Shown one piece after another: positions 10,044-20,524 of a stretch of 64,000 nt of DNA; within the stretch, counting starts at the first letter, position 1; every line of letters starts with the position of its first letter. The notes under the pieces were generated by a model. The model saw only the letters and a list, made by a program, of their open reading frames with translations. It searched no databases and was not told the origin of the DNA. Location of the stretch: contig OX453282.1 of NCBI GenBank assembly GCA_949710005.1, forward strand, positions 23,011,120 to 23,075,119, given 5' to 3'. This stretch comes from Ricordea florida (lineage: Eukaryota > Cnidaria > Anthozoa > Corallimorpharia > Ricordeidae). A program made the translations under genes and the position numbers.

Positions 10044-10455
10044 TTTTAAAATACTGAACTAATAATTATAAAAAGCCTATAGTTATTTTTCAAAGCTTAA
10101 ATAGGATAAAATATTTGTCGCAACTGATGTGTGTGCCAAATAGAGTGAGTTTTAGAAATGCACAAATTTTGTACATGTGTCCTGGAGAAAAACGTACGCT
10201 ATTTAACAGTTATCTCCACCGTAACGGATCGGGCGAGTGTGAAAGATTAGGGAGGCTTGTTCTCATTGAATTAATATATAGTTTTTTTTATTCGGCATTG
10301 ATAGACTTTCAAGAAAACAACCTTTATTTTTTATACAGCTGAGACTATAAAAATGTTAGTGCGTTCTTAATTACGTACTTTTTAGAGTTTTCGGCGCACT
10401 TGTAAATTATAAGTGACCTGACATGGTACATTTTTCCTCTCTTCTCGTAAGTATA
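10044..10455. other. Intergenic stretch, nothing recognised
   Basis: AT-rich sequence after the Merlin copy. The 75-codon frame at 10115-10342 has no recognisable domain. It begins with TTTTAAAA, the outer flank of Merlin copy 2. Confidence 0.4.
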
Positions 10456-10575
10456 GGTAATAGCATGGTTTGTAGTGATATTTGGTATAAATACCACGAG
10501 GGATATTTCAAAATTGTTGTACATAATTTCAAGAACCGTTAGGCGAGTGAAATTTGAGACAATTTTGAAATATCT

Positions 10576-10607
<32 letters not shown>

Positions 10608-10623
10608 ATCATGCTATTATTTG
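10456..10623. mobile_element. Palindromic MITE (about 62-bp arms)
   Basis: The arm at about 10456-10520 (ATAGCATGGTTTGTA...GATATTTCAAAATTGT) is mirrored at 10562-10623 (ACAATTTTGAAATATC...CAAATCATGCTAT) with few mismatches, separated by about 40 bp. There is no coding capacity; the frame at 10475-10666 only reads across the palindrome. Confidence 0.6.
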
Positions 10624-11285
10624 TTTATACTACTACTCGCAAAAGGTTTGTAATTTTCACATGTAGGTATTTCAAATTAAGCAGAAATACCACTGCTCTT
10701 AGCCAATCAAATTACAGAAATTTCTCATGTAGTAGTATAATGACCGTAATCTACTCGGCACGCGCATGAGTCTCTAAAATATAGTTATAAAAGTTCGGAT
10801 TGCGTTTAAAGTTTTACTGAAATAGAAAAAATATATATATTCCCGGTCCTGTGTACCTGCATTTCGCATTTGCCGATATCATTATCAAGAAGTTGAAATT
10901 AATTTGTATGAAAATTTTACGTACTCTGGATATAGTCTATTTTTTTTCGCACAAAGCACGGCGGCGTAACAGAGAATGTGTGACAGAGAATAAAATTTGC
11001 TTTGGTTGGATCCCGTGTTAAATTTCATCCTACGGACGCCGCGGCTAGCGGCTGAACGTATTATCAAATGTTCTTACAAAGAATTTCAGCGCGGTATTTC
11101 TGGATATTCGTAAAAACCAGTCATGAAATGTATTTTACTAAAACGAATCAAAGAATAACCAAAAAAAAATCGTCCTTTATAGAGTTTATTCAGGCTCCTG
11201 GTTGAGTCAACCAATTATTGACATTATTGCAGTCATCTATGGTCTGTTAAGTTTTGGTAGTTTCAACTGTCATCATGTCATTAAG

Positions 11286-12270
11286 TTGTCATCGCGTCGA
11301 TTCGCTTACCCTCGAGTTTCATCGCAAATCGCAGTCACGTGCAATGGGGAATACCGCAGACACGTAATACGGGCGCAACCTTCTTTCTACGATGTCGAAG
11401 TCGATGGCGAATATGTTGAAAACAAATGGTGTCATCTTTTCTACGCTCAAACATACAGACTCACAAACCGTTCGCGGTAGACCCACTCTAAAAGATGGCG
11501 TGTGTAATGAGCGTATATTTCGAAACGGGTCGTTCCACAAACTGAAAATAGCAAAAGAATCAAATGATTTAGCGAATGTCTCAAAAAGAATCAAACCAGA
11601 AATCAAACGAGTTACCAGTGAACAGAAAATGTGGACAGAGTGACAGAAGAGCATTTGCTGATAAAGACAAAGTACCTCGCGATGAAACTCGAGGAAACGA
11701 CAACAAAGATGCCACGTTTCCGTTGGGCTAAACTTCAGAATACCCGGCCACGATTGCGTGACATTAAAGTTCTGCTCCAGCAGTCCCGAAGTCAATAAAT
11801 ATTTGCATATGGAAACAAATACCTCGTTCTCTTATCCATGTGCCGAAAACAAGCACAATACACATTAATATTCCTCGTTCTATAATCCATGTGCCGCAAA
11901 ATAAGCACAATACACATGAACATACCTCGTTCTATAATCGATGTGCCGAAAACAAGTAATCCATGTCATATCCTTTTTTTCCAACTGCGGGACTGCGGGA
12001 CTGCGGGAGCACTAGTTCTATACCCACTCCATCCTCTTTATTTCTTTTAAAATATTTTTTGGCCCATTTCTCTTTTTAATTTCATGATTGACATCGCGAC
12101 TGCGGCACCACGGGAGCACGAGATTAACGTCACGCAATCGTGGCCGGGTATTCTGAAGTTGCTCCCATAACAGCACGTCTACCTGTTGTCCGACTTACGA
12201 TCTTAGATCGTCTTGTTTGTCATAATTTATGCATTGTACTCTTCTCGGCACGGTACTCTATTCGGCACTT
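11286..12270. repeat. Dispersed repeat, long form, with nested MITE and tandem block
   Basis: The left edge TTGTCATCGCGTCGATTC (about 11286) and the right block GCATTGTACTCTTCTCGG (about 12230) are also found 20-40 bp apart at 6319-6400. The copy here therefore looks like the long form and 6319-6400 like an internally deleted form. Inside it are a MITE (11730-12165) and a frame at 11392-11643 whose RPTLKD and RNGS blocks recur at 50397-50657. Confidence 0.4.
11730..12165. mobile_element. MITE with about 36-bp terminal inverted repeats
   Basis: ACTTCAGAATACCCGGCCAC (start about 11731) with GATTGCGTGACATTAA following is mirrored by the complement ending near 12163 (GTGGCCGGGTATTCTGAAGT). Inside are three tandem copies of a roughly 55-bp unit (11818-11965, CCTCGTTCTATAATCCATG and AAAACAAGCACAATACACAT) and a short GACTGCGG repeat. 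It is non-coding. Confidence 0.55.
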
Positions 12271-12419
12271 CTAAACCATGGCAACATGTACAATCACACA
12301 CGTCATCTGAAACAATCATCACGTGAAGGAAAAAACATCTGTGCCACTTGCTTCGGAAGGCAAAGACGAACAGCAGAAGAAGAGGGGCTTACATTTCAAA
12401 CTCCAACACGAAAATAGAC

Positions 12420-15000
12420 ATAATAGGGTGAAAAAGTTATATCCTGCAATTTTATCGTTCAATCCTTCGGACAGACCTTTTCCTCTTTAATGAAATCTTT
12501 CTTTCTTCTTGAAAGCCATCAGAGCGGGAGTAAGGCAAGCACGTGATAAATCATGTGATAACCTCTCTCTGTATCCTGCTGATCCTAATTGTACGGTAGA
12601 TTTATTCCTCGCGAAGCGAGGCCGAAGGCCGAGCGTAGCGAGGTTACTAATCGTGTCGCCTTCGGTCAGACCACGTGGCTCGCAAGCCCGAGTAAATCGA
12701 GCCGAGAGTTTTTATATATGTATATATATATATATATATATTTTAAAGGTGTCCGTTCGCAGGCGTGGTTACCAGGGCACAGTAGCGCATTTGACAAATT
12801 GCTGAATTTCCGCCATTGCGTATTCGGTGATGCCTTTTTGAAAATAATGTAAATTTTGTGGAACCGATTTCACTCGTCCTGGAAGTACATCCCAGCAAGA
12901 AGATCTCCGAGATATACAAGAAAAAGCAGCAAGACATCGTAGTCGAGTAAGTTCGAATACCGTGAAAATCAACACAAGGAAAGCACGACTCAAAGCACAG
13001 CCAGAGATACGACGGTAGGGAGAATAACAACAGACATCCCAGCAAAGACAGCAACTGCTCGCCCCAAAAAAGGCAAACGAAACAGCAGGGAAAAGGACCA
13101 GGAATTCAACCAAGTTAATTTTGAAATTGAATGTGTTAATGATAGAAATACAGGACATGAGTGAACGATTACATAACGAAATATACTGGCGAACTAAATT
13201 TAGCAAAACGACTTCGAAGGGAAACCGAGGAGGAACGACTTAACGATCAGAGATGTCTCTGGAAAATAATTCTATCATTCTAAAAACGGAAACGGAAGAC
13301 GAGCAACATATTGCAGGAGAATGTATGAAGGTATTTTTCGTAATAAAACGATAGCCTTTCCATTTTGAAGAAATTCCCAACACAGAGAGTTGCAGTTGTG
13401 ATAGCAATCATTTATAACTATGTAATCTGATATCATTGCAACAGTGAAAATATTGTAAATCATCTTGATCTAGCAGTTATGTTAAGCATATTCAACAGAA
13501 TAGATACCCAGTGTCACTAAGTACTGTATTCTCTGATTGAAAGGTTTCAGTAATAGTGCGTGGGGACAGACAAGTTTCATAGCCTTTTTACAATGGGTCA
13601 GTTTTACCTTACAGTTCTATGAGCCCTTGATAAAATTGCTATCTAGGACCCCTGCCCTTTTCCCACAAATGAAAAGTTAATTTAAGCCCTAATTTGCAAA
13701 ATTATACATAACATATTAACTTTGTTACTTACTGCTGTTCATTTTTATGATATCAAATACCAATATTTAATAACAACCACAACATACAGTTCACCTTTTA
13801 CACTGGAAAAACTATAAAGAAGAAACTAAAGTATGTAATGCCAAAACTTTTATGATCTTTCTCATATATTCATTGCAAGTGTGCTGTATATAGTAACAAT
13901 TGTTTCAAGTTTCATAAATGCCCAATGCTTTCAATCATGATTTTACACACTAACTTTATGGACAAATGACTGCACTAGATTTTAAGCCTTAAAGAAGAAA
14001 TGACATTCTTTAGAGCTGTTTTGATTACCACCACCTCTGATGGAAAGCCTATCAAGAAGATTTTTGTATTGCTTGTAGTAGTAGAGGAACAATACTTTTA
14101 CCCAGATAAGGACATACATTCCATCCTATAACAATATACATTAAGAAAAACATAAAAACATGTAACAATAATAATAAAAGTATCAATACCAGTAATTAAT
14201 AATAATAATAATAATACTGATAATAATATAATAATAGTGCTTCTCGTTACTATATGTCATTGGTTACAGTTCAATACCTCGAGCTGCTTTGACTTTTTTT
14301 ATGAAATACCATACTATTAAATCTTTCTTCTGCAGTTGTTATAATTGAAATTTTCATATACTATTCTTTAGTTGGGTATGGATATTGTGGCTGTTTCTGT
14401 AACAGCACAATTAAACTTTCATGTGGTATATACTATTGACTGCTTGATGTTGATTTTGCATTAATTTTTTTATTGTTTTTATGATTACCTAAAAAAAGCA
14501 CAGCCACATACTATACAGTAGGCACTCTCTATTACCAAACCTTTATTCAAAGTTTTTGTAGAATCCAATTATTTTACCCTCAATTTTTTTATGTAATGAC
14601 ATTGTATCTCTAACTTCTGTTGATATGGCATATCTTTTGAGGGAAGAGGAATTTTTCTATCTACCACTGGGAGTACCATTCCAACTGAAGAGAGTAAACA
14701 AATTGAAACGTGCACTATTCATAACGCTCTCAATTGTGGTTACCTAGGAATGAAATAATGACTGCAATAGACAATAAAATATCTAATCAGAAGACTCTTC
14801 TTACAATGAATCTCATGCAATGATAACAAATTATTGAGCATAAACAAAAAATAATTGGAGCATTGAACTCATCCTCGGTGTAAGAATATATTGCTTTTAA
14901 AAGTGATGTACAACAAAGTGGACAAAGCAGTAAAGACTAAGAAAATAAAACTAAAATAGAAAAACAGGTTTTTACGCTGTGGTAAACACAAGCACTAATA
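12420..15000. other. Long intergenic region with simple repeats
   Basis: No gene could be supported. Visible items are a short palindrome-rich block near 12608-12650 (CCTCGCGAAGCGAGG), a (TA)n run at about 12713-12740, and (AAT)n at 14161-14240. The plus strand at 12860-13010 reads without stops for about 50 codons (basic, Arg/Lys-rich) but has no recognisable domain or partner exon. Confidence 0.4.
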
Positions 15001-15287
15001 TCAGTTCTTCAAGATTTCACTTGCAAAAGATTTACAATAATTTTCAATTTGTTTTAAGTGAATATTATTGTCATACTTCATAAACTCTGTATTCCGTGTA
15101 AGGATAACAGATAATGTTACTTCTATTCCTTCTGGTGCAATCTCAGTGGCAGTGAAAGAGCTAAATGAAGTTAACTTTTTAAGCACTGTGTTGAGCGGTA
15201 TACTGATCATGTCATTTGCACAGGGTGTCAATAATTGTGTACCAAACAAAGCATAACGAATATAGTAATGGGGATTAGGATAGTAGC
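15001..15287 (-). CDS. Putative terminal exon of an unrecognised gene
   Basis: On the minus strand a polypyrimidine-CTTTAG acceptor at about 15290-15288 is followed by an open frame beginning with a Tyr/Pro-rich stretch and continuing FGTQLLTPCANDMISIPLN to a stop at 15001. Residue use looks like real protein, with alternating hydrophobic and polar residues. I do not recognise the family. The next upstream exon was not found. The Penelope element at 15.6-16.8 kb would lie in its intron. It could conceivably be an alternative 3' exon of the glycosyltransferase gene upstream on the same strand, but no donor supports this. Confidence 0.35.
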
Positions 15288-15448
15288 TAAAGGCATTGTG
15301 ACTTCTTCAAAAACTAGCTTCGCGAGGTTTTGCGGGAGTCGTATTTCTAGTCGCTCAAGTGATTTTGATTGTTAAACTTTCTGCTGTATGAGCCAGGCAG
15401 GCGAAAAAATGGCACATTTTCACCAATTTTCTTCTACTGGTTAAGCCA

Positions 15449-15473
15449 TATATATATATATATATATATATAT
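15449..15473. repeat. (TA)n microsatellite
   Basis: A run of TA dinucleotides just outside the 3' end of the Penelope element. A second run is at 16756-16768 inside it. Confidence 0.8.
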
Positions 15474-15575
15474 AATCGTGAGAAGTTGTAGAAAACACTG
15501 CTGAATAGTGCTCAATACACATTTGTGTAGAGCGGTATATAGAATTGGGTTACTAAATGAAAACACACATGATTC

Positions 15576-15617
15576 CCTGCAACTCTGAGTTTCGTGCTTA
15601 CGCACTCATCAGGCAGA
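15576..15617 (-). ncRNA. Type I hammerhead ribozyme (3' copy)
   Basis: The minus strand holds the full conserved core in order: CTGATGA, a 4-bp stem II GTGC/GCAC closed by a GTAA loop, GAAA, a very short stem III region CTCAGAGTT, and a stem I formed by TCTGC before the core and GCAGG after it (four Watson-Crick pairs plus a wobble). Cleavage would fall after GTT. The minimal stem III is typical of Penelope-associated hammerheads, which probably act as dimers because CTCAGAG is nearly self-complementary. Every invariant residue is present, so activity is plausible. Confidence 0.85.
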
Positions 15618-15629
15618 TTTTTTTTAAAT

Positions 15630-16820
15630 CTAACTGATCTTGATGGTGTTGCGGTTGAAGATTTTACGGAGCTCGTGGTCTTTTGGGAAGTGCTTATCTA
15701 CTAGAGCGAGGAATTTGTGTCCGATGTTAGTACTTGTGTTCTTGCTGAAAGGGGGGTTGTACCACAGGATGTTACTGCGTTGACGGTTTTTTCGCTTGTT
15801 AGGTGTGGTTGGTTCGTAGTGCAGGGTGTAGCTGTATCCGCTTTCGTCGAGTGCTTTCTGGTATGAGGGGGCGGCTTGGTCAAAGGATGCTTTGTCGGAT
15901 GATAGGGATGATAGTCGTTTGTTGATGCCAGCGGGAATGTTCTTTGTAGTGGTTGGCGGGTGGTTGCTCTCGCGGTGGACGTACTGCAGAGTCGTATTTG
16001 GCTTTGTGAAGGGCTTATAGGTGTTTTGGTTGAGGTTGAATGTGACATCCAGGAAGTTAATTATCTGCTTGGTAGCTTCTATGGTAATGCGTAGTCCGTT
16101 ATTTTTAAAGACACGGCATATTTCTTTCTTGATGTTTTCTGTGTCTCTAGGTGTGGTGTTAGTGGTCGCCAGTCCGTCGTCTCGGTAAAGTCCTACGTTA
16201 ATATTAAGGTGTTGCAGCTGGGATAGGAGAAAACTTCCTACAAGCTCGCATGTTTCCGCGCCGTCGTAGCTGCCCATTGTGACGTCAAATGCTGCGTTGC
16301 CTTTCTTTTGCCAGGGTTGTTTCTTGTGGAATAGGATGGAACTTTTAGCATGGATTATGATGTTTCTTTCGTGTGTGGTGATGGTGTCGTGGGCTGAGGC
16401 GAAGTCGAGTGCTTTGTTAAGGAGGTCTTGGCTGATTGACGGGTAGAATTCTTCGATGTCGAAGCAGATGAAGTTGAGGTGGTGTTTGTCTTTGATGGCT
16501 TTAAACCAGTCGATTACAGATGCAGTGTTTTTCCATTGGTTAAAGTTGCATTTTCTTGCGATGTTACTGTTGATACGATCGAGAATCCTTTTGCTGACTT
16601 TGCCTATTTCGGATTTCGTTGGGTTGATTAGTCTGCAGGTTGGTTTGTTAGCGAAGTTAGGCTTGTGATCTTTAAGTGTTACGAAGGCGTCTATTTCGGC
16701 TGTAGCGTCCACTCTGTCGTCGATGCCCAGCTTCGTAGCGATTTCTTTGTTTTCTATATATATATATAGTGTAGTGAAGTCAAAAAGGAGGCATTGGTTT
16801 GCTGTAACTCTGAGTTTCAC
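15630..16820 (-). CDS. Penelope-like reverse transcriptase, truncated
   Basis: 396 codons. The first 22 or so residues come from the flanking repeat and microsatellite. Recognisable reverse transcriptase starts near residue 23 ([13 protein letters not shown]). Motifs in order: VTLKDHKP (about 47-54), [10 protein letters not shown] (120-129, motif A with catalytic Asp) and LYRDDGLA (211-218, motif C). YRDDG is characteristic of Penelope elements. The C-terminus stops after NRNTIKIS, directly before the 3' ribozyme, without a GIY-YIG endonuclease. In family members with that nuclease it lies either N- or C-terminal, so it was lost by truncation or never present. The frame is open, but the missing N-terminal reverse-transcriptase motifs make it non-autonomous. 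Confidence 0.85.
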   Translation of the reverse strand: MKLRVTANQCLLFDFTTLYIYIENKEIATKLGIDDRVDATAEIDAFVTLKDHKPNFANKPTCRLINPTKSEIGKVSKRILDRINSNIARKCNFNQWKNTASVIDWFKAIKDKHHLNFICFDIEEFYPSISQDLLNKALDFASAHDTITTHERNIIIHAKSSILFHKKQPWQKKGNAAFDVTMGSYDGAETCELVGSFLLSQLQHLNINVGLYRDDGLATTNTTPRDTENIKKEICRVFKNNGLRITIEATKQIINFLDVTFNLNQNTYKPFTKPNTTLQYVHRESNHPPTTTKNIPAGINKRLSSLSSDKASFDQAAPSYQKALDESGYSYTLHYEPTTPNKRKNRQRSNILWYNPPFSKNTSTNIGHKFLALVDKHFPKDHELRKIFNRNTIKIS

Positions 16821-16845
16821 GCCTTGTGGCGATCGTCAGACAGAC
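16801..16845 (-). ncRNA. Hammerhead ribozyme (5' copy), slightly diverged
   Basis: The minus strand reads CTGACGA (the fifth position of the core is variable), stem II CGCC/GGCG with an ACAA loop and a U-U mismatch at its base, then GAAA, CTCAGAGTT, and stem I CTGT/ACAG. The core is complete, but the mismatch in stem II may weaken it. It is the partner of the 15576-15617 copy. Confidence 0.7.
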
Positions 16846-17231
16846 TTTTATTACTAACTTCAATGTTATGTATAAAAGCATTATTCCCGTTACTTCCCAC
16901 TTATCAGCAAAAGTACTGGTCTTCTATACTACAGAAGTGTATTAAATGAATGAAATAAGGGCGTATCATATTCTAACAACAACGTTAATTTATAAAGTGC
17001 CTACACTCAAAACCCCTGGCCACCAGCTTCTCTTCTATCTTACGTTTCCATAACTATTAAAAACAGTTTTATTTCAAAGTGTGTTATTCATCTAGCATTC
17101 AGTTTACATTGAGTAAGTAAGGGCAAGGGCGGCATAACTTGTCTGGATGACTTCATTAACGCTCATTATATAAAAATGTGCCTCTCTCAAGTCTTGATAC
17201 AGAAAATATTTTGGGAGAGTGCATTGGAATG

Positions 17232-20200
17232 TCAACGGCGACTTCTGCGCATGTCTCGCAAACGCTCAACGAGTTCTTCACACTGTTTGAACCAGTCGTA
17301 CTTCTGAGCATAGTTTGTGCGCACGTTTTTTGCCTCAGCCAATCGCACACTTCTATTCTTCTGACGCATCTGCTTGATAGAATTGGCCCAATCAATGGCA
17401 TCATCCGTTGTTACAATGTAAGAATTGCCAAAAGGAAGTTTTTCCAGTGCTTTTCCAAATCCTGAATTACTGGATACAAGAACAGGCAAACCAGCAGACA
17501 AAGCTTCCAAAGCAGCCAGCCCAAACCCCTCCGTCCTTGATGGCATAATTGCGAGGTCAGCTTCATAGAACAGTTCCGATAGCTTCTCCCTATCGTTTCG
17601 AAATCCTCGAACTAAGAGCTGGCTTCGATCGATGCCATGCTCAAGTAGATCCTTTATCACACCATTTACTTCTTCATCATAAGCCCCAACAAAGTTAAGG
17701 CGATAGGTCTTGTCTGTTAGCTTGGCAATTGCATGTGCAGCAATGTCGTATCCTTTCAGCTTAAAATCTTCTGGATCACCACGACCGAATACCAACACTC
17801 GAAAGTTTTCCAGATCGTCTTCTACTTGCTCTACATTTTTAAATTCTTGAAAGATTCCGGGAGTAAACTTAAACAACTCCTTCTTGAACGGGCGAAGATA
17901 AGCCTTCCAAGCTTCGGCTAGCTTCGGTCCAATGGCCACGACAAGGCCAGCCATCTTGCACAAATCGAGTTCAGTCTCTTGTTTCTTCTCACCCTTGGAA
18001 ATTGCCTTTTCATCTTGTTTAAACATTGCAAGTTCTTCACTGGCTGTGTGTACCACGTGGACCCACGTGCATTTGCGGTTCTTGGCTATCACCTGTGCGG
18101 GAGGTCCAACTTTTTGACCGTGACCAATGACGACATCGATAGCAAGGTCCTCCGGTGGAGAGCTTAACCTCATGATTTCAGATATCCCAGAAAACTCTTG
18201 GGCCATGATCAGATTTATATGATGAGCGTGTGCTATCTGTTTTTCTTGTTCACTGCACTGTGGAACAAGCATAGAGACCTCTACACCTGGAACAGCAGCT
18301 AACGCCTTGGCCAGCTCCCTGTTTAGAGTGGATAACCCACCTTTTGATGAACCCCATTCGTCTCCAAGAAGGGTAACTCTTAGCTGATCAGGTTCGCGTA
18401 GGTTTTCCTGTCAAAAAAAGAAACATGGGACTAATCAACCCACAATAACAACTTTAAAGCAAACTCTTATACTAAGTGATAAAACAAGAGGCTTAACAAA
18501 TCCAATGTGGTTTAGTATTGTGGGGATAGTTTCTAAAGAAACTGGTGCTGCGTCGGTGGGAAGTTGAAACACAAGAAAATGGGTAAATCAAACGAGTTGA
18601 TTAAGTAAGTTATACCACCGTAAGGTAAAAAGGAGGTGCTGACGTTTCGAGCGTTAGCCCTCCGACGAAGGGCTAACGCTCGAAACGTCAGCACCTCCTT
18701 TTTACCTTACAATGTGGTTTAGCGTTGTCTGTACTCCCATCGACAACGAGTGCGCGTCATGACATTGGTCAAAATGTTGTGGACTCACGAGGCGCAACTG
18801 AGTAAGAAAAAGCTGTATATAGTTTTGCTCTACAGTTTGGTTCAAACTTTTTCATCTGTAGATCAAACCATGCAGTGTGACCATTCCTTGGGAAGCGTAT
18901 GAACAGTACTGTACTGTAGTACTGTTTGTTTCACTACATAGTGTGGTTCTATCTATTTCATCTGTGGATCAAACCATACAGTGTGACCATTCTTTGCAAA
19001 GCTACTGAACATTACTGTACCGTAGAACTTTTGGTTTTTCTATACATAGTGTGGTCCTGACACTTTGAAAGTGTTTTGATCATTACATATCCTCTCCTTA
19101 GTCAGGAGACCATTACCCGGAGCGTACAACTCCCATACTAGATCTGTGAAACGGCGTTTTCACAAGTAACGTAATTTTTAGATCGTCTCTCCCGCGAATT
19201 GGTGTGGCAGAGCCAATCACAAGCTAGTGCATGATTAATATGTAGCATGATAACCACCTGTAGCGACAACGAACATAGCCGACATACACGAGTCTTCATC
19301 GGAATGTTCGGACAACATTTCTGACGATAGTCAAGGTATTTACACAGAGAGTAGTAGCTCCGATGAGATAACTGAGACAGCAGAAACAACTTTTTTTGGC
19401 GGGAGAGGCCGCTCTAAAAATAACCTTACTTATGAAAACGCCGTTGCATGAACCTACAGCAGTTGCACGCTCCGGGTACTGGGCTCCTGCCTTAGTACAA
19501 CAATAGGTGACCAGGTTTGTGAGAGTAAAAACACTGATGACATCAAAGTAATCGCTTTGATCTGCAATATGAATTTCTTTCTACCTATATGAAAGTAAAT
19601 GTATGGAAACTGGTAGGGAGAAGCAACATGTTGATCTCAGGGAGGAAAGGTTTGAAGAAAGTCATACTCAAAAATACATAGAGATTCACTTCTAAACTGA
19701 CGAATATGGGATGCTAGGAGAATTAAATTATCTGAGTGGGACAGAAAGTTTTGAAATGCAAACCAAAACAGACATAAAAACAGACTTTATAACAGGGTCT
19801 GTATGGGGTCTAGAGTTAAGTGTTAAAAGCACGAATTTGCTAATGTTAAAAAGGCTGAAAATTAAATGTTAAGTGTTAGTGTAAAATTGTACAGTTAACA
19901 GTTAAAAAACTTTCATTAACTTTAATTTCCCACCACGAGAGTCATGGATCGTCATGGGATGGACAACAAACACGACCAAACAAAATATTCAAATCCAAAC
20001 GCGCTTGTTTGGCGCAAAAACGAGGCCTCTCTATTTTTTTTTGGCTTGTCTAGAAGGCGTGGCTACTTAGTTTTCTCTCTCGCACGATTTTTAACGATGA
20101 GGTGCGCAGCATCAATGTTGATATTATTTAATGTAATCTTTTATTTATTGTCACAAAGAAAATTAAACTGTTAGCTGTTAAATAAGGCAAAATATGTTAC

Positions 20201-20524
20201 TGTTAACTGTGAAACAACAAAAGTTTTGACTTTTAACTGTTATACAGACCCCTTCATCTAGACCCTCTTATAAAATGGCCCGAACCGTCAAACCGAAAAC
20301 CCCAAAGTCCCTTAATGACCACAGTGCCACTGCTGAAAGTGTAAGGGATGCTGGTTGAGTTGCACCATCTTTGTGCTGGTAGTTTTGAAAAGAACTGTAG
20401 GTGACTTTGACTAACATTTCAACAACCTGAGCAGAAGTCATCACAAGAATCACTTCTCTTATGCGTCCAGATTGCTTAGTCTTTATTGGTAATATGTCAA
20501 ACTTACAGGTGCTTTTTCCGCCAT
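17232..20524 (-). CDS. GT4-family glycosyltransferase, two coding exons
   Basis: Exon 1 coding part is 20524-20507 (ATGGCGGAAAAAGCACCT followed by GTAAGT). Exon 2 is 18407-17232, after a TTTTTTTGACAG acceptor. Both borders are phase 0, giving 397 residues. The N-terminal GT-B half begins VTLLGDEWGSSKGGLSTLN, the usual glycine-rich nucleotide/acceptor loop. The C-terminal half has VLVFGRGDPEDF and the EX7E motif of GT4 enzymes in EGFGLAALE (about residues 299-307). It probably transfers a sugar from a nucleotide sugar; substrate is unknown. No signal peptide or membrane segment is seen, so it is likely cytosolic. Related coral GT domains occur fused to NACHT-type receptors, but no such fusion is visible here. 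The intron holds satellite-like repeats and a MITE. Confidence 0.8.
18518..18714 (+). repeat. Hairpin repeat family with perfect 42-bp arms
   Basis: Arms at 18620-18661 and 18669-18710 are perfect reverse complements (each containing GGAGGTGCTGACGTTTCGAG or its complement) around a 7-nt loop CCGACGA. The left part (18518-18619, GGGGATAGTTTC... CTGCGTCGGTGGGAA) recurs inverted at 44750-44930 beside a diverged hairpin, so this is one dispersed family. It lies in the GT gene intron. Confidence 0.7.
18820..19062 (-). repeat. 106-bp satellite-like repeat, cluster 1
   Basis: About two units of the repeat whose core reads, on the minus strand, AACCACACTGTATAGTAAAA... CAGTACTGTTCAGTAGCTTT... GGTCACACTGCATGGTTTGA. 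The same unit forms clusters at 49455-49590 and 59640-61115. Confidence 0.75.
19113..19480. mobile_element. MITE with about 78-bp imperfect inverted ends
   Basis: CCCGGAGCGT...AACGGCGTTTTCA...ATTTTTAGA...CTCTCCCGC at 19115-19198 is mirrored by GCGGGAGAG...CTAAAAATAA...TGAAAACGCCGTT...CACGCTCCGGG at 19400-19478. No coding capacity. It lies within the GT gene intron. Confidence 0.6.
19793..20268. mobile_element. Possible MITE with GGGTCT ends
   Basis: AGGGTCTGTATGGGGTCTAG at 19796 and CTAGACCCTCTT at 20257-20268, with ACAGACCCC just before, are partly inverted copies. The interior has many TTAACTGTTA / TAACAGTTAA blocks. Non-coding; superfamily unknown. Confidence 0.35.

Larger units (their letters stand above)
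15560..16850 (-). mobile_element. Penelope-like retroelement, 5'-truncated, flanked by hammerhead ribozymes
   Basis: On the minus strand the element runs ribozyme (16845-16801), reverse-transcriptase body, ribozyme (15617-15576). The two ribozyme-bearing blocks share AAACTCAGAGTT and represent the repeated pLTR-like ends typical of Penelope elements. The coding part joins the first block at about 16755, well inside the reverse-transcriptase domain, so the 5' part of the gene is missing. Penelope elements are known to carry hammerhead motifs in these positions. Confidence 0.8.

Noticed and set aside
10475..10666. 63-codon ORF
   Set aside because: Reads through both arms of a palindromic MITE.
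12743..13206. Two long minus-strand ORFs, Cys/Ser/Phe-rich
   Set aside because: Composition is that of the antisense of a purine-rich stretch; no recognisable motif or exon border.
18620..18710. Hammerhead ribozyme in the 42-bp hairpin (contains CTGACG and CGAAAC)
   Set aside because: The order of elements does not form the CUGANGA core; the bases pair fully as a simple stem.
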